From Zygnema cylindricum (lineage: Eukaryota; Streptophyta; Zygnematophyceae; Zygnematales; Zygnemataceae), in the NCBI GenBank assembly GCA_037447655.1, contig JBBHKE010003519.1, forward strand, positions 62,001 to 126,000: a stretch of 64,000 bases of DNA. The letters are read 5' to 3'. A program made the position numbers and the translations under genes. The notes below the pieces were generated by a model that saw nothing but the letters and a program-made list of their open reading frames with translations, made no database searches and was not told the origin of the DNA. Positions within the stretch are counted from its first letter, which is position 1; each line of letters begins with the position of its first letter. Of this stretch, positions 44,996 to 57,423 are shown in pieces.

Positions 44996-47900
44996 TTACG
45001 GCAAGTTTAAACCTCCGTCATCCGTTACCAAACAACCACCTCCACTCATAACAGGCTTATATCTCGAAGGAGCATCAAACTGGCCTCCATTATCTTGCTC
45101 TCTGCATTTGTTATCCAAAACTCCTCCATGTTCTAAATGAACATCGGAACAAGTCACATATCCACCTTGCCCATTTGTATCTCCACAATGTCTTAGTCCC
45201 GTTGCAAGTCTATGGTGTGGTTGAAGATGGACTTGAGCCACACCCTGTTGGAGAACCGACAAATCATGAGCGTCTCCTTGTCTACTTAACCGCCCAGCGT
45301 GCTCTTCCCATACAATAGCATTTTGGACATGTGCGATAAACGACTCCGGGACTCCCTGTTTTTGTCTCCGTTCTTCGTTGCTTCTCTGCATACAACGAAG
45401 GAAAGAAAAAAGAATAAAGTGAAAAGGCAGAAAAAAACATCTCCGATGTTACTAACCGCACACGCCAAAGTTGGGAAAAAGGGGAAAGGGAGAAAAGAAC
45501 CATCTACATTGTACTTATTCATCCCACATTCACACATCAAATCATAGCTCACGTGAACACAATTGGAAAATATGTGGTTTCCCGGTACCATACGCATATT
45601 ATACTCGAGAAAACCGTCAATACACATTTAGTATCGGAACCACATATACAGCGTTTCTAATTGTTTTCACAAATTCGAACCATGAAATAAATTCACACAT
45701 TCATTCGCGAACAAATTCATTCATTTTACTGGTAAATGAAACTTCTATATCTTCTATATGAAAGGTTGCTTAGTCTTATTCTTATGAGTCACCTTCTTTT
45801 GGAAGTCCTTCAGAAACGCACTAAGTTGATGGTCGGTGGTGAAAGGAGGAAACCTCTCAGCACAGTGCTGCCAGCTGGCACTCTGAGATAGGTCAACAAA
45901 TGCAGCACGCATTCTTTCCAAAGATTTGAGATTGCTTCCTTGTTCCTCCATCTCCTTCATGGACAGCTGTCCATCAGCTACTTGCTGAAGAATATTCTTC
46001 AAAGTAACTTTATTCGTCAGTCCCTGCAAAATACCAGGAAGAAGAGGAAAAACAACGACGAAGTTTATGCTTTATAATTAACATTGGTTTGTGTTTTCAT
46101 GTGGGAAAAACGAGTTGGATTAAACAAGTAATTTCCATGCAATTAGTGACTGGCAGTGTGGTCTACAACAACGAAAGAGGATGTCTTCCATTCCCTTTGA
46201 GAGCCTACTCGCTCCATCTTAACCATGTCACAAGTCAAATACTCACACCAAACATTGAAAATCCGGCTTTGAAAAAAACCTCAAAAACCCTGTTAAAAAG
46301 CTGTAAAAGACCTACAGAAAAGCCTTCTCAACCCCCATTTTTACGATGGTGGTTCGCAAGCCTACCTGCAATGCTCTCCAAGGAAGCAAAGGCATTCCCG
46401 GAGGTGAATCACATTCAGGATTCCGCAATAGGTTTGCCTGTTCACTTCTCCTCCTACGTTTTGTGCCTGCGTGTTCATGATAAGCCTCTTTCTGACCCTT
46501 AATTTCCCAACGCTCCCATTTGGAAAATATCTTTTCCTGTAGATCCCAAATCTGGTAGAAGGAGAGAACGAGCATGTAAATGGCCATCAATGGCTGAAAA
46601 TGGAGAAAATGAAATAAAAAGGCCCAAGATAAATTGGCAAAGTAATGATATCGTAATGACAAAGAAATCTAGCACAAAATCAACCCAAAGAGGGAAACGA
46701 ACAGTAAACAACCGTTGATGCTAGTTATAATTCAAGATATGGTTTCTAAATTCACGCTAAAATCCCACATTTAAACAAAGTGGTTTGGAGTCTAAACACA
46801 ATGGTCGTCATCAGACAAGTAATATCTAAAAAATGTACGGTGGAAATTAAATGTGAACATAAACTTCCATTCGGTACAAAGGTACTCCTTGCAAATCTTT
46901 TAAGCAACTCAACCATAAAAGGTACGTGGTGATCAACATGTGAAGGATGTACACCTGGTGAGTCCAGTCAAGACTTTTGAAAGAGTCAGTGCAACTACGG
47001 GCAGCATACAACAGAAACAATGCTCACCTCTCCATCTCTGAAGGCAATCTGAAATAAGTTATCGTGCCATCTCAAACTGTCTGCGAGCTTTGATTCCTCA
47101 ATCCGCAAGCCTATTTTCTTACAAACTTCTCTTCTCCACATGCGATCAGCCTTCAAGTCTTGTGACTTCATACTAATATATTCGTTGTGAACATACCGAA
47201 TTCGGTCAATGAAATTCATCTTTATTCTGTAAATAACGAACATGGCAAGAACAATCAACCTCACAAATCACAGAATGACAAAATCGAAGGGCATTAATCA
47301 TAAAAAAATACAGAAATGCGACATCCTCAGGCCATGCCTGCAACGTAGGCTTTTCACATTAAACATCAAAAAGTTTAGAAATGTTATGTAAACTTCACAT
47401 AGGGACAAAGTAGGAATGTAGCAGCGCAATTGCGTGCAAATGATGAGAAAAACATGGAGTTGAAGGTAAAAACGCACGGCTGGTTCTCAAGAAGCTCGCT
47501 TTCATCACTATCCAATCTCGAATGGTTCATCATAGTGGGGTGACCATCGAGCACCACCATCTCAATACCTGCAAATGGTTGCTGCAATAACATTAAGTGT
47601 TCAGGTAGTACAGGATAATCAAATAATGTGAGCATGCCAGATTGTCAAGTGATAGGGGTTCTAAGTTAAACTAGAAAGAGCTCATAATGCCTTTCAAAAA
47701 AAACATTTTTTTTCTTCAGCGACCCTCACTGCACCTCGATTTCGAAATGGCTGCTTTTGTCGATTACGACGTGAATGCATACCACCATGAGGTTCATTTG
47801 AATCATTGGGCTGGTCTCCTTCTTGTTGACCAGTGTCCATCCTGCAACAATTTGTCCACGTCATTTATCTTTTTACGCTCAGTAAAACCGTCCTTACCAA

Positions 47901-49758
47901 TATCAGCGTGGACTAATAAATATACATTAAGTGTACACATATATATACATAAGTATACACATTTCATCTTTTCCACGTTTTGATTCTTTGACATATACAA
48001 AAATAGCAGTTTGAAGAAATCACTAGAAGCACTAATCCAGAACAGGTTAAAGCTTGTTTAGGCCAATGGTTTCTGTAAGAATGTTACCAGTGTACCAACA
48101 CCGTAACAAAATCCACAGTGGAGTATCCATTTCAAACGTTGAAGCAATAAAAAATGATATAGTTGAGAACTCCAATTGACACTAAAAATACATTCATGGC
48201 TAAGTCAAGCATTAGGTGAGGCATTCTGATTAGCTAAAACTTTCCCCTCTTTAACATCTCCAAAGAGCTTTCCTGACCCAATTCTGTTGTTGCAAAATAG
48301 TTACTCATTGAACATGTCATGTGACTTTCAGTCCAGAAGGATCCTCATTTAACATTGCCAAAAGATTACGCTATTTTTTTTAAAAGAAAAGATGGACATG
48401 CTGCTGATTTGTCTAGCCAAAATTTAGACAGAATAAACATAGCCGGCATAGTGCCTATTTCTTTCCAAATTAATCATGTACCGGATACATGGGTCAAAGT
48501 CATTACCTCACGTGACCAGTAGGTTGCTGACCAGTAGGCCCCATGGCACAAGTAACTGCCAAATTCTCCATTGGTCCTTTCACCTCTGTCGGCTGCCAGC
48601 CTGCAATGCATTTAAGTCCTTGTGGGTTAGAGCACTGACCAGATATTAATGGAGGATATAGCCGCCTGAGTCTTCGCATCAAATCATTTATAGATGTCTC
48701 AGATGTGGTGACATATCTGTCTAACTCTACTGAATGATGCTCCAAGTAATTGCAACAAAACATCAATTTTGAGAAGCTCGGCCTGATGTACAGAAAGTAG
48801 CCCATTTTTAGAAACAAGTATCAGGCTTAAAAGGCCACATCAGAGCTTGTCACATGAAAAAAAAGGATAGTGAACAACAACATTGTATTGACAGCAATAC
48901 TGAGCCAGCGAACTCCCAAAAATCTGTATGTTAAGTTCTCTGCATATGTAGAAACTACCTTGTTGCAATTGACAGGCATATTGAGAAGAAACTGGAGCTC
49001 CCAAGCGAAGTTCAAAATTAGGTGCAATCTTGCTCAAGCTCTCCAAAAGCATTACTCGATGGCCGACACTTGGCACAAGCTCCTTGAGACTCTCACGATC
49101 CAATTTTAAAAGGATGCCTCCACTAATGTGGTTCTCAACAAAAACTTGACGATACTTGGGCAAGCCAACCACATTATACAACCAGTTTCCAACTTCCTGT
49201 ACAATCAACTTACCCCAATGAGCATATCATATTGTCGAAAATCCAGCAGACATTAAAACATGTTTCATGCCGGAGCAAATTTGATGCTAATTGACAAATA
49301 ATGTCCAAACAAGCAAAAATAAGCGCGAAAATAGAACAAACTACAACAGCAATGTGCTTCAATACCAAAGCCATGCTAAGGCAGTGATGAACAGTGCCAT
49401 ATATGCCACAGCAGAACATAGTTCAAATTTACGAAAACAATTTTTAAGGCTATATGTGGTAATCCCATACTATACGCGTACAGCATGAGGATACCAAATA
49501 TCGCGTTTCCACTAGTTTACACACATTTAAACTATGCAACAGAATGCATTCAGAAACGCTCCAGCTTGGTCAGAACCGGAAACTCCAAAAGTACAAAATC
49601 CAAAGTACAAAACATGGACATGACTCCCGGACATGCACCTCAGATGTCCAGTCAAAAACATCTTTTCCCAGAGTCATTTGCTGTTGCCCTGAACGGTGCA
49701 GAACTATGTCTGACTCTTCAGAAGGAAGAATCGGTACGGTTGCTCCACCTTCGCCCAT
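44996..49758 (-). CDS. SAM-domain protein, nine exons
   Basis: Nine exons, all with GT-AG borders, join in one frame: 49758-49639, 49196-48959, 48729-48507, 47841-47735, 47568-47478, 47226-47028, 46593-46366, 46023-45793, 45385-44996 (stop). The total, 1827 bases, gives 608 residues. Residues about 34-98 are a sterile alpha motif: DWTSEEVGNWLYNVVGL spans exons 1-2, then FVENHISGGILLKLD and LKELVPSVGHR. SAM domains mediate protein or RNA contacts. After it come a short helical piece (MRRLRRLYPPLISG), a basic stretch (SRRNRQKQPFRNRG), and a helical region (residues about 260-480) with WRREVCKKIGL, SFYQIWDLQEKIF and SWQHCAERFPPF that looks conserved but matches no family I know. The tail is Gln/His/Gly-rich. 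The exon 3 acceptor is chosen by frame. A possible 5' UTR intron ends near 49804. Confidence 0.75.
49450..49545 (+). repeat. Short dispersed repeat, copy 1
   Basis: Shares GTGGTAA, ATACTAT, CGCGT and TTTCCAC...CACACATTTAAACTATG with 49924-50036, so this roughly 100-base segment occurs twice upstream of the SAM gene. Confidence 0.55.
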
Positions 49759-49923
49759 TCTGCTAGTAGAGCATGAGGCTCTCCCACGTTAAGCTTAAAC
49801 CTATCTGCAACATAGAACCATCCCAATCATACAATGGAAAGGTGAACTCGTCAATAGATACAAGATGCAAGATCAAAACTGTCTCCATCACATAGCGTTT
49901 AGTGAGAAGGTGTGGGAATGCTA

Positions 49924-50036
49924 TGTGTGGTAACTCAATACTATCCGCGTTTTATACCCGTATACAAAGCGGAGAATCGGGTAAACTAGATAATAGCGTT
50001 TCCACGCTTTTTCACACATTTGAACTATGCTTCACA
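49924..50036 (+). repeat. Short dispersed repeat, copy 2
   Basis: Second, diverged copy of 49450-49545. Confidence 0.55.
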
Positions 50037-51000
50037 AATAAAAGACCATTCACCATGTCTTTGTAGACAAATGACAATTAAAGGAGATCCATATATTCTG
50101 AACTGCCAATACAATCTTCACCTGATGAAATTCGCACTTTCCAAAGAGCTCTGTGGTAGAAACAATTTGACCAATGAATTGCTCAAATAATTCCTGCTTC
50201 AGCTCCAAGAAAACATTGCGCAACTCTCAGTACTGAAACCCTAAAAAGTGAAGAAACGGAAAAACTGCAACTTGTCAGCCTTCATCAATGAAGATACAAA
50301 TAAAAATGACAAACGACCTGAAAAGGCATAAAACATAGAAACATTTTAAGGATGTCAGATTGATGCCGTTCGTAGCTAATACTGATTCAAATTAAATTTT
50401 CTTTGTTGAAAAACAACAGACAAGAACATAAACTAAAGAAAAAAATCAAGTTAAAAAAGAAAAGACAAAACAGGAAAAAAAAAACAGCAAAAAATGATTA
50501 AAAAAAGTCGTCAGGCTAGTGCAATAGTCAAACGAAGCTATTCGCTTTCACTTTCTGTCTAGACAAGATTAGAGACTATGTTCCATTCGGGAGTAGACTG
50601 CTGCAAATATTAGCAAAGCCATGGGAGTTGCTCACCTCTGCATACGCTGACACTCCTGCATCACGTCCAGACCTGCTTTACAACATCAAGCGAACTTGCG
50701 CCTACAATCAGTGTGGATTTTGCTCACAGGTGTGTGTGTGCACTGTGCACCACAGTATTTCATGTGTCAAGGTTTTCGATCACTTGTGATCCTCTCTATA
50801 TAAAGTAGTTTACCTTGGGCATTTTGCCCACACGACGAGAAGGAAATAGGGGAAATGGGGAATCGATCATGCGATCCAGCTTGCATCATGGTCGAGAAAG
50901 TACAGCACAGTGAGCAGAGTACAAAAATATACTTTTAGAATTTGAGTACACTCTGCAATGTACGGCTGGACCTTGGCGGACGAACCAGGGCAGCCACTGA
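50037..51000. other. Upstream of the SAM gene, no gene seen
   Basis: Probable promoter/5' UTR of the SAM gene in its first part. An A-rich run lies at 50420-50500. No further gene recognised. Confidence 0.4.
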
Positions 51001-52620
51001 GGGTACTTTCGCATGTAACCGAAACTTAGTCTTGTTACTTTGTTTTTTAGCGAAGATTTTCCGTACATATTACAGAGCATTCGGATGAAAAGTTGTAAAC
51101 GCAAATTAACTTTGTTACTTAAAAAAGTGATTTACGTAGACGTGTACGAAACAATTTGCCAGATGAAGTGGTACACAAAATGAGGCGAAAATTTCACTCG
51201 GCTTCAATTTGAGGCGTCTCTCCGCACGCTGTACATTTTTTGTGACTTAGTAATGTCCGTACGCCACATTGTCGGACTTGTCGAAACCCTAAAATACCTT
51301 TCGCTGTCGCACAGAAATGCGGTTTCGTTTTTAGTCTTCCCACTTGCCGACAGGTGCCTAAACGTTTTTCCTACGCCGTGTGTGAAGACACGTGTGTTTG
51401 AGAGAGACGGCCCCTGTACGGAAATAGAGTACGCAGGCTAGAAACGTGCAGTGTTACTTTGGTACTCCGCGCACAAAAATTGTAAAAAACTTCCGACACG
51501 TGCGAAAGCATCTGCCTATTCGCTCACCTTATGGAACTTCATTTAAAATCACCTCGCGAAGTGATTTTATATAAAACTTGAACATGAGCTGGAAGGACGC
51601 AAAAGTGGGTCAAAATGGGCTAGACGACAAATTGCATCGCGCTAGACGACAAACTGCAGTACATATAAAGTTTTAAGGGTAACGCAAATTATACGGTGGT
51701 AACTTCAATTTTTTGGTACGGTTGCGGATTTTCTTGTTTTTTCTAAGTTATGAAAGAAAACGACAGAAAATAAGGGTACTTTCACATGTGAAAAAGTTAC
51801 AGTTATTTTCTGCCGTTTTCCTCCATAACTTAGCAAAAAATTAGAAAATCCGCAGCCGTACCAAAAAATATAAATTACCACCGTACAAGTTGTGTTACCT
51901 TTAAACTTTATACGTACAGTAGTTTGTCGTCTAGCGCGATACAATTTGTCGTCTAGCGCATTTCGCCCCACTTTCGCGTCCTTTCGACACATGTTCAAAC
52001 TTTACATCAAATCACCTCGCGAGGTGATCTGAAATAAAGTCCAATAAGGTGAGCGTATAGGCAGACGCTGTCGCACATGTTCGAAGTTTTTTTACAATTT
52101 TTGTGCGCATATTACCAAAAAAAAAACACACTGCACGTTTCCAGCCTGTGCGTAGTGTTTTCCGTGCGCTGATTTACGTATAGGGGCCTTCTCTCTCAAA
52201 CGCACGTGTCTTCACACAAACGACGTATGAAAAACATTGGCCACCTGTCGGCAAGTGGGAAAACGAAAAACGAAATCGCATTTCTGTGCGACAACGAAAG
52301 ATATTTCAGGGTTTCGACACGTCGACAATGTGGCGTACAAACATTACTAAGTCACAAAAATTGTACAACGTGCGGAGAAACGCCTCAAATTGAAGCCTAA
52401 TGGAAGTTTCCACTCATTTTGTGTACCACTTCATCTGTCACATTGTTTCGTACACGTCTACGTAAGTCACTTTTTTAAGTGACAAGTTTTAGCGTTTACA
52501 TCCGAATGCTCTAAAAAAAGTTTTACAGAGAATCTTCGCTAAAAAACAAATTAACAAGACTAAGTTTCGGTTACATGCGAAAGTACCCTAACTGTAACTT
52601 TAGCACATGTGAAAGTACCC
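51001..52620. mobile_element. Harbinger/Tourist-like MITE 5 (outer)
   Basis: Begins GGGTACTTTCGCATGTAACC and ends CACATGTGAAAGTACCC; lies in reverse orientation relative to 39008-39789. It is split near its right end by a relative at 51774-52588. Flanks are TGA and TCA, so the duplication has decayed. Confidence 0.8.
51774..52588. mobile_element. Harbinger/Tourist-like MITE 6 (nested)
   Basis: Begins GGGTACTTTCACATGTG and ends TTACATGCGAAAGTACCC with TAA on both sides (51771-51773, 52589-52591). It sits inside element 5 in the opposite orientation; the interrupted host sequence resumes at 52592 with ACTGTAACTTTAGCAC. Confidence 0.85.
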
Positions 52621-52882
52621 TCATAAACCTTTATAAGTTACCCTATCGGTTATTTTCAATTTACGACATGTTGTATTTATTGGCTTAATTGTGCAGGTTC
52701 ACGATACTATTCTCTACAGTACTGTAAAAGGCCCCACAGTTGTATGGGAGTTTGTTTGAAACCCATACTATATTGTAACTGGACGTACAGGTAATTTAGA
52801 CAGTTACACAATTTGCTTTCAAAACGTGCGACATGTTCTCTCTATTCTCGATTCGATACACTCGGCTCGCCTTGGTTCTCGA

Positions 52883-53339
52883 CATAGTTCAAAAGTAGTT
52901 GAAAGTACACCCATACAATATGTTTGTTATACGCAAAAAATACAATATACCCTTAAGACCCATATTGTATTAGCCGCAAAATGAAACAAAATAGCAGCAG
53001 GGTTGAGTTGCACATGGATCGATAGAGAATTAAACGTCATGTCTAAACAAAAAAAAAAAAACGGACAAAAAAATATTTTTTCTGCGAGTTTTGAGCGACT
53101 TTTTATAAAAAGCGTCAGATTCGACGATCGGACGGTCGCTGATCAAAGTAGCGATCTAAGAAGATCACATGAAAAGCCTATAACACAACTTACTATAGGA
53201 CCATCGTCAGAATTGAACGATCGGATGGTCGGTGATAAAAGTAGTGACTTAAGACGATCACATGAAAAGCCCATAACATAACTTACGATGAAGGCGCCCA
53301 CAAAAGACCTACAATAGAAACGCCTACTTTTGAACTATG
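52883..53339. mobile_element. hAT-like MITE family B, complete
   Basis: Begins CATAGTTCAAAAGTAGTTG and ends CGCCTACTTTTGAACTATG. Flanked by GTTCTCGA (52875-52882) and GTTCTCGG (53340-53347). Contains an internal direct repeat with GATCACATGAAAAGCC. Confidence 0.85.
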
Positions 53340-53592
53340 GTTCTCGGCTTCTCGCCTGCTTGTTTGCAGCAGATAGCGATCACATCTAATAGTGTCGATA
53401 GTGATGCAACATGATGGCGTCATCCATAGATGTCCAATTCGTTCGGATTTGGACTTTTTTACGAAAACTACGTAGTATTTGTTTGTTTCGTAGTTTTCGT
53501 AAATTTCGTATGTCTTAAATGTACGGAACATTGTTCGGACATTTTTAAAAGAAGAGACGGTGGTTCATTTGCGCGCGCGTATTTTTTACCTA

Positions 53593-54026
53593 TCCTCCAC
53601 TCCGTCTTCAGAAGGAAGCCGCCGTTGGAGACGCCGTAAATTCCGCCGCTCGCCGCTAGTTCGTTGCACTTATCTGTTTTGCACTTTTGCTTCATTTGCG
53701 CTCGAATATTTTTAGATGAGCTGCGAGCCGCGAAATCTATGGCGTCTCGCACGCGTATTTGTATATGATCGGCGAGCCGCAGAGTTTATGGCGTCTCGCA
53801 CGCGTGTTTTTATATAAGCGGCGAGCCACGAAATTTATGGCGTCTCCTACGCATATTTTTATATGAGCGGCGAGCCGCGGAATTTATGGCGTCTCGCACG
53901 TGTATTTTTACTTGAGTGGCGAGCCGTTGAATTTATGGCGTCTCGCACGCGTATTTTTATTTGTCCTCCACACCGTCTTTAGGAGGACGACGCCGTTGGA
54001 GACGCGTAAATTCCGGCGCTCGCCGC
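53593..54026 (+). repeat. Minisatellite between direct repeats
   Basis: About five units of roughly 48 bases (53716-53961), each with GGCGAGCCGCG, TTTATGGCGTCTCGCACGCG and a TATTTTTAT spacer. They lie between two direct repeats of about 65 bases (53593-53658 and 53964-54026) that begin TCCTCCAC and end CGCTCGCCGCT. Confidence 0.85.
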
Positions 54027-54028
54027 TA

Positions 54029-54244
54029 CACCGCCAATCGCTATTAGCGTAGAAGTTTATTTAGCGTATACGAATAATTAGCGTGGTTTACGCTAATTGG
54101 GAATTTGGAAATTTTCGAAAAAATCGATTACTCTAATTAGGAATTAGGGTTTTTTTAAATAGTGTGGATAATTCTATTTGAGAATAAAAACAAAAAAAAG
54201 CGGGACGGGATTAGAGTACACAACGCTAATAGCGATTGGCGGTG
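54029..54244. mobile_element. Short mariner-like MITE
   Basis: Starts CACCGCCAATCGCTATTAGCG and ends CGCTAATAGCGATTGGCGGTG, TA on both sides. The uninterrupted site is at 53650-53670. Confidence 0.9.
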
Positions 54245-54814
54245 TAGTTGTTTGCAGGTTTTAGTTTTTAGGGTTTTCAATGTTTAAATACTTAAATTTA
54301 AAAAGTACAAAAAAGTACGAATTTTACCTACGAATTTTAAAAGTTTGAAATTGTTTTATGCTCACGGAACGTAGTATTCGTTAATTTACTCGGTGCGTTT
54401 TATGCGCATATGACATCTATGCGTGGTTCACACTTGAAAAATGGGAAAACGGATGTCATAAATTTTGGGATCCGTACGCCAAATTTTATAAAATGACAAA
54501 AAGCGCAGCGGTGACGGTTGGGGCGGTAGGTTTCCACCGTTTTGGAGCGTAGCGGCAGACAAAAGATGCAGTTATAAGCGTCAAAACTTGACAGCTGCGG
54601 ATAACAAACGGCGACCGCCGACCGCCATCGGACATCATGTTCGGAATGCACTTTTTTTTCGAAACGCACGGACGTGAACTGTACAAGATATGATTCCCTC
54701 ACAAACTTATGAACAAACTAGAGGACCAATCAGAAAAGAGAACTAATAATGTAAAAAAAAAAAAACACCTATGGAAAAAAAATAGGGTTACCTTTTTCTC
54801 ACTCCCTACTGGTA
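54245..54814. other. No gene recognised
   Basis: AT-rich, with overlapping minus-strand ORFs (54400-54702) lacking any motif. Confidence 0.4.
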
Positions 54815-55001
54815 CACCGCGAATCGTTATTAGTGTCAAAATAACTAATTAGTTTCTTAAAACATTGTTTTTTTTCCCGAAATAGAATTAATTAAGGGCG
54901 TGGACCATAATCTGCCACGTTTCTCGCACTAAATTAGAATCATTAACACTATTTTTTTTAACGCCTTTTATAAACTTTTACACTTATAACGATTCGCGGT
55001 G
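54815..55001. mobile_element. Short mariner-like MITE
   Basis: Starts CACCGCGAATCGTTATTAGTG and ends CACTTATAACGATTCGCGGTG, with TA (within GTAC) on both sides. Contains GTGGACC...TCTGCCACGT like the elements at 34712 and 35456. Confidence 0.85.
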
Positions 55002-55024
55002 TACTGCTCCTCTCCTCCTTTAAA

Positions 55025-55190
55025 ATAAAATCTCTCTCTCTCTCTCACTCTTTTTTTCTCCCTCTCTCTCCACCTCTCTCTCTCCCCCTCTCTCTCTCCC
55101 TCTCCCTCTCCCTCTCCCTCTCCCTCTCCCTCTCCCTCTCCCTCTCCCACTCCCCCTCTCTCTCGCTCTATCCTCCCTTTCCCCTCTCTT
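55025..55190 (+). repeat. CT/CCCTCT microsatellite
   Basis: TC dinucleotides followed by at least eight CCCTCT units, then mixed CT. Confidence 0.9.
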
Positions 55191-55279
55191 TTTGTATGTT
55201 GTACTTTACAAATAGAACATTAGTGTTGTATTCTTATTTTGGAATTTTGAAAATCTGCCTCGATTTTGCCATTTGGCAG

Positions 55280-57423
55280 TTTTGAAAGGGACAAGAGTTT
55301 CGCAGTTGGCGTATTCGGACTGGTCGGAAGTTATCACAGGTAAAGACGAAACAATAGACTGTGGAAAAATAAAATCTTTTTTTTTTGGTTATTCGCCTTG
55401 GAGAAGAAAGCGTACATATTCGGGCAGCAAAAAAGAAAGGAAACTTTCATCAAAACCAAGAAAATAAAATTTCTATAAGTTTCGGTGACGAATTAGCCCG
55501 GTGAGAAAACCTCCGAAAAAAAAGAAATAGTTTTTTCCTTTCTTTTCCTCGCCCATGGATTCACCGTTGCTTATGTTAAAAAAAAAAAAAAAAAAACGCC
55601 ACAAACATTTTTTGAAATCCATTCTCTTAAATGTGCTCAAAATGTGTTATATGTGCAGGTTGCTTTTAAACGGAGATTGGAAACGGGAAAATTTGGAGAT
55701 TCTGTTTTACGGTCGTCACTCAAAAAATCGTGACCGCCTTTTGGCTCTTAGCCAAATTCCAATTTCTATGGTACAGTTTTTCCTTTCACTTTTTCAGGGA
55801 GATAGAATAACTTATAAATTAATGTGTGGATTCCTTTCCCTTGAGGCAACTTCACATACCGGAAATCGCTAAGCGATATGTTCTGATTCAGATCAAAATC
55901 AACACTTATTGTTGTAAATATGGGCCAAGTCTAGTTTGAAATACCTGACAAAAGTAGCTTTTTCAGTTCCATTTCATTCTGGTTCAGTTCAATTTTGGTC
56001 CACCAGGTTTAGTTCAATTCAGTTTTATTCCATTCAGTTCAATCCAGTTCAGTATTAGCTTAGAAAAGTTCTCTTTTGGCCCATTCGGCAGTCATTTCCA
56101 TTCAGTTCAGTTCAGTTCAGTTCAGTCGCAGTTCTGATGTATATCACCTTTAGAGTGGACTTATGCAGATCCAAAACATGGAAAAGGACAGACAGGAAAA
56201 CGGAATTACCGTGTCCCTATGCGGGAAGACGGGTGTTATACAAACTAATAACTGTGTTAATACTAATTAAACAAACTAGTAACTGTACTAAAACTGATTG
56301 TACAGACGTACAAACTACTAACTGCAGTAATACTAATTATACACTAAACCCAATTATACTGACAACTAACCAATACTGATTATACAAACTAGTAACAGTG
56401 AAACAATAATAATCCATAAACAAACTGTAATAATACTTATTATACAAGCTAACTGGACCTATAAACTAATGTTACAGGCTAATGTTACAGACTAATAACC
56501 GTACCAACAGTAATTTAATGCTAATTGTGCTAACACTAATTATACAAACTAATAACTGTGTTAATGCTAATTATACAAACTAGTAATTGTACTAATACTG
56601 ATTGTACAAACGCACAAACTACTAACTGCAGTAATACTAATTATACACCAAAACTAATTATACAGACAACTAGCTGAACCAATACTAAATGTAAAACAAT
56701 AATAATACATACTAAAAACTGTAGTAATACTTATTATACAAATTAACTAAACTAATGATACAGAATAATAACCGTGCCAATAGTAATAATACAGACTCAT
56801 AACTTTACTAATACTGATTATACATACTAATAGCTGTACTAATACTAACCGTACTAATATGGATTATACGTACTAAAAACTCATAACTTTACTAATACTG
56901 ATTATACATACTAATAGCTGTACTAATACTAACCGTACTAATATGGATTATACGTACTAAAAACTAGACTAATACTGATTTTATAATTAGTATTAGTACA
57001 ATAGTACAGCTATCACTCTGTATAATCAATATAAGTTGTATATAAGTTGTATAATCAATATAAGTTGAATAATCAATAAAAGTACAGTTATGAGTCTGTA
57101 AAATCAGTATTGGTACACTTATTAGTAGTTATAATTAGGATTCATTTAGTTGTAGGTTTGTATAGTTAGTGTATTATATAGTTATTAGTAATGTTTAATT
57201 AGTATTAGGACAGTTATTGGCAATGTATTTTTTTTATGAGTATTAATACTAATTATTTAATACCTTTACTTGTTGTTCTACAACTGCTGTTGCAGGCGGA
57301 GATCCAGCAGTAGTAGTAGAAGTAGACATGAAAAACAACAGAAACTATCAAAGTATCTACTCAACAGCCAACTTTGAACTGACACAAAATATGACTCAAA
57401 ACCCCGATATGTTTCAAATTTGA
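55280..57423 (+). CDS. Tentative two-exon gene 3' end
   Basis: Two plus-strand segments look like coding exons. 55280-55339 lies between a TTTGGCAG acceptor and a CACAG/GTAAAG donor and reads LKGTRVSQLAYSDWSEVIT. 57296-57423 follows TGCTGTTGCAG and reads GDPAVVVEVDMKNNRNYQS to a TGA. The junction is phase-compatible (Gly codon). The intervening 1956 bases contain the repeat arrays below. No upstream exon or start was found and I do not recognise the peptide, so this may be chance. Confidence 0.2.
55963..56132 (+). repeat. Degenerate (TTCAG)n repeat
   Basis: CAGTTCAGTTCAGTTCAG and decayed variants (TCAATTC, TCCATTC) over about 170 bases, cleanest at 56100-56126. Confidence 0.75.
56225..57290. 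repeat. AT-rich array that inverts at its centre
   Basis: Degenerate units such as AATACTAATTATACAAACTA and ACTAATAACTGTACTAATAC fill 56225-56975. From about 56989 the complement appears (TTAGTATTAGTACA, TTATACAGAGTG-type words reversed) to about 57290, so the two arms are inverted about a point near 56983. Confidence 0.75.
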
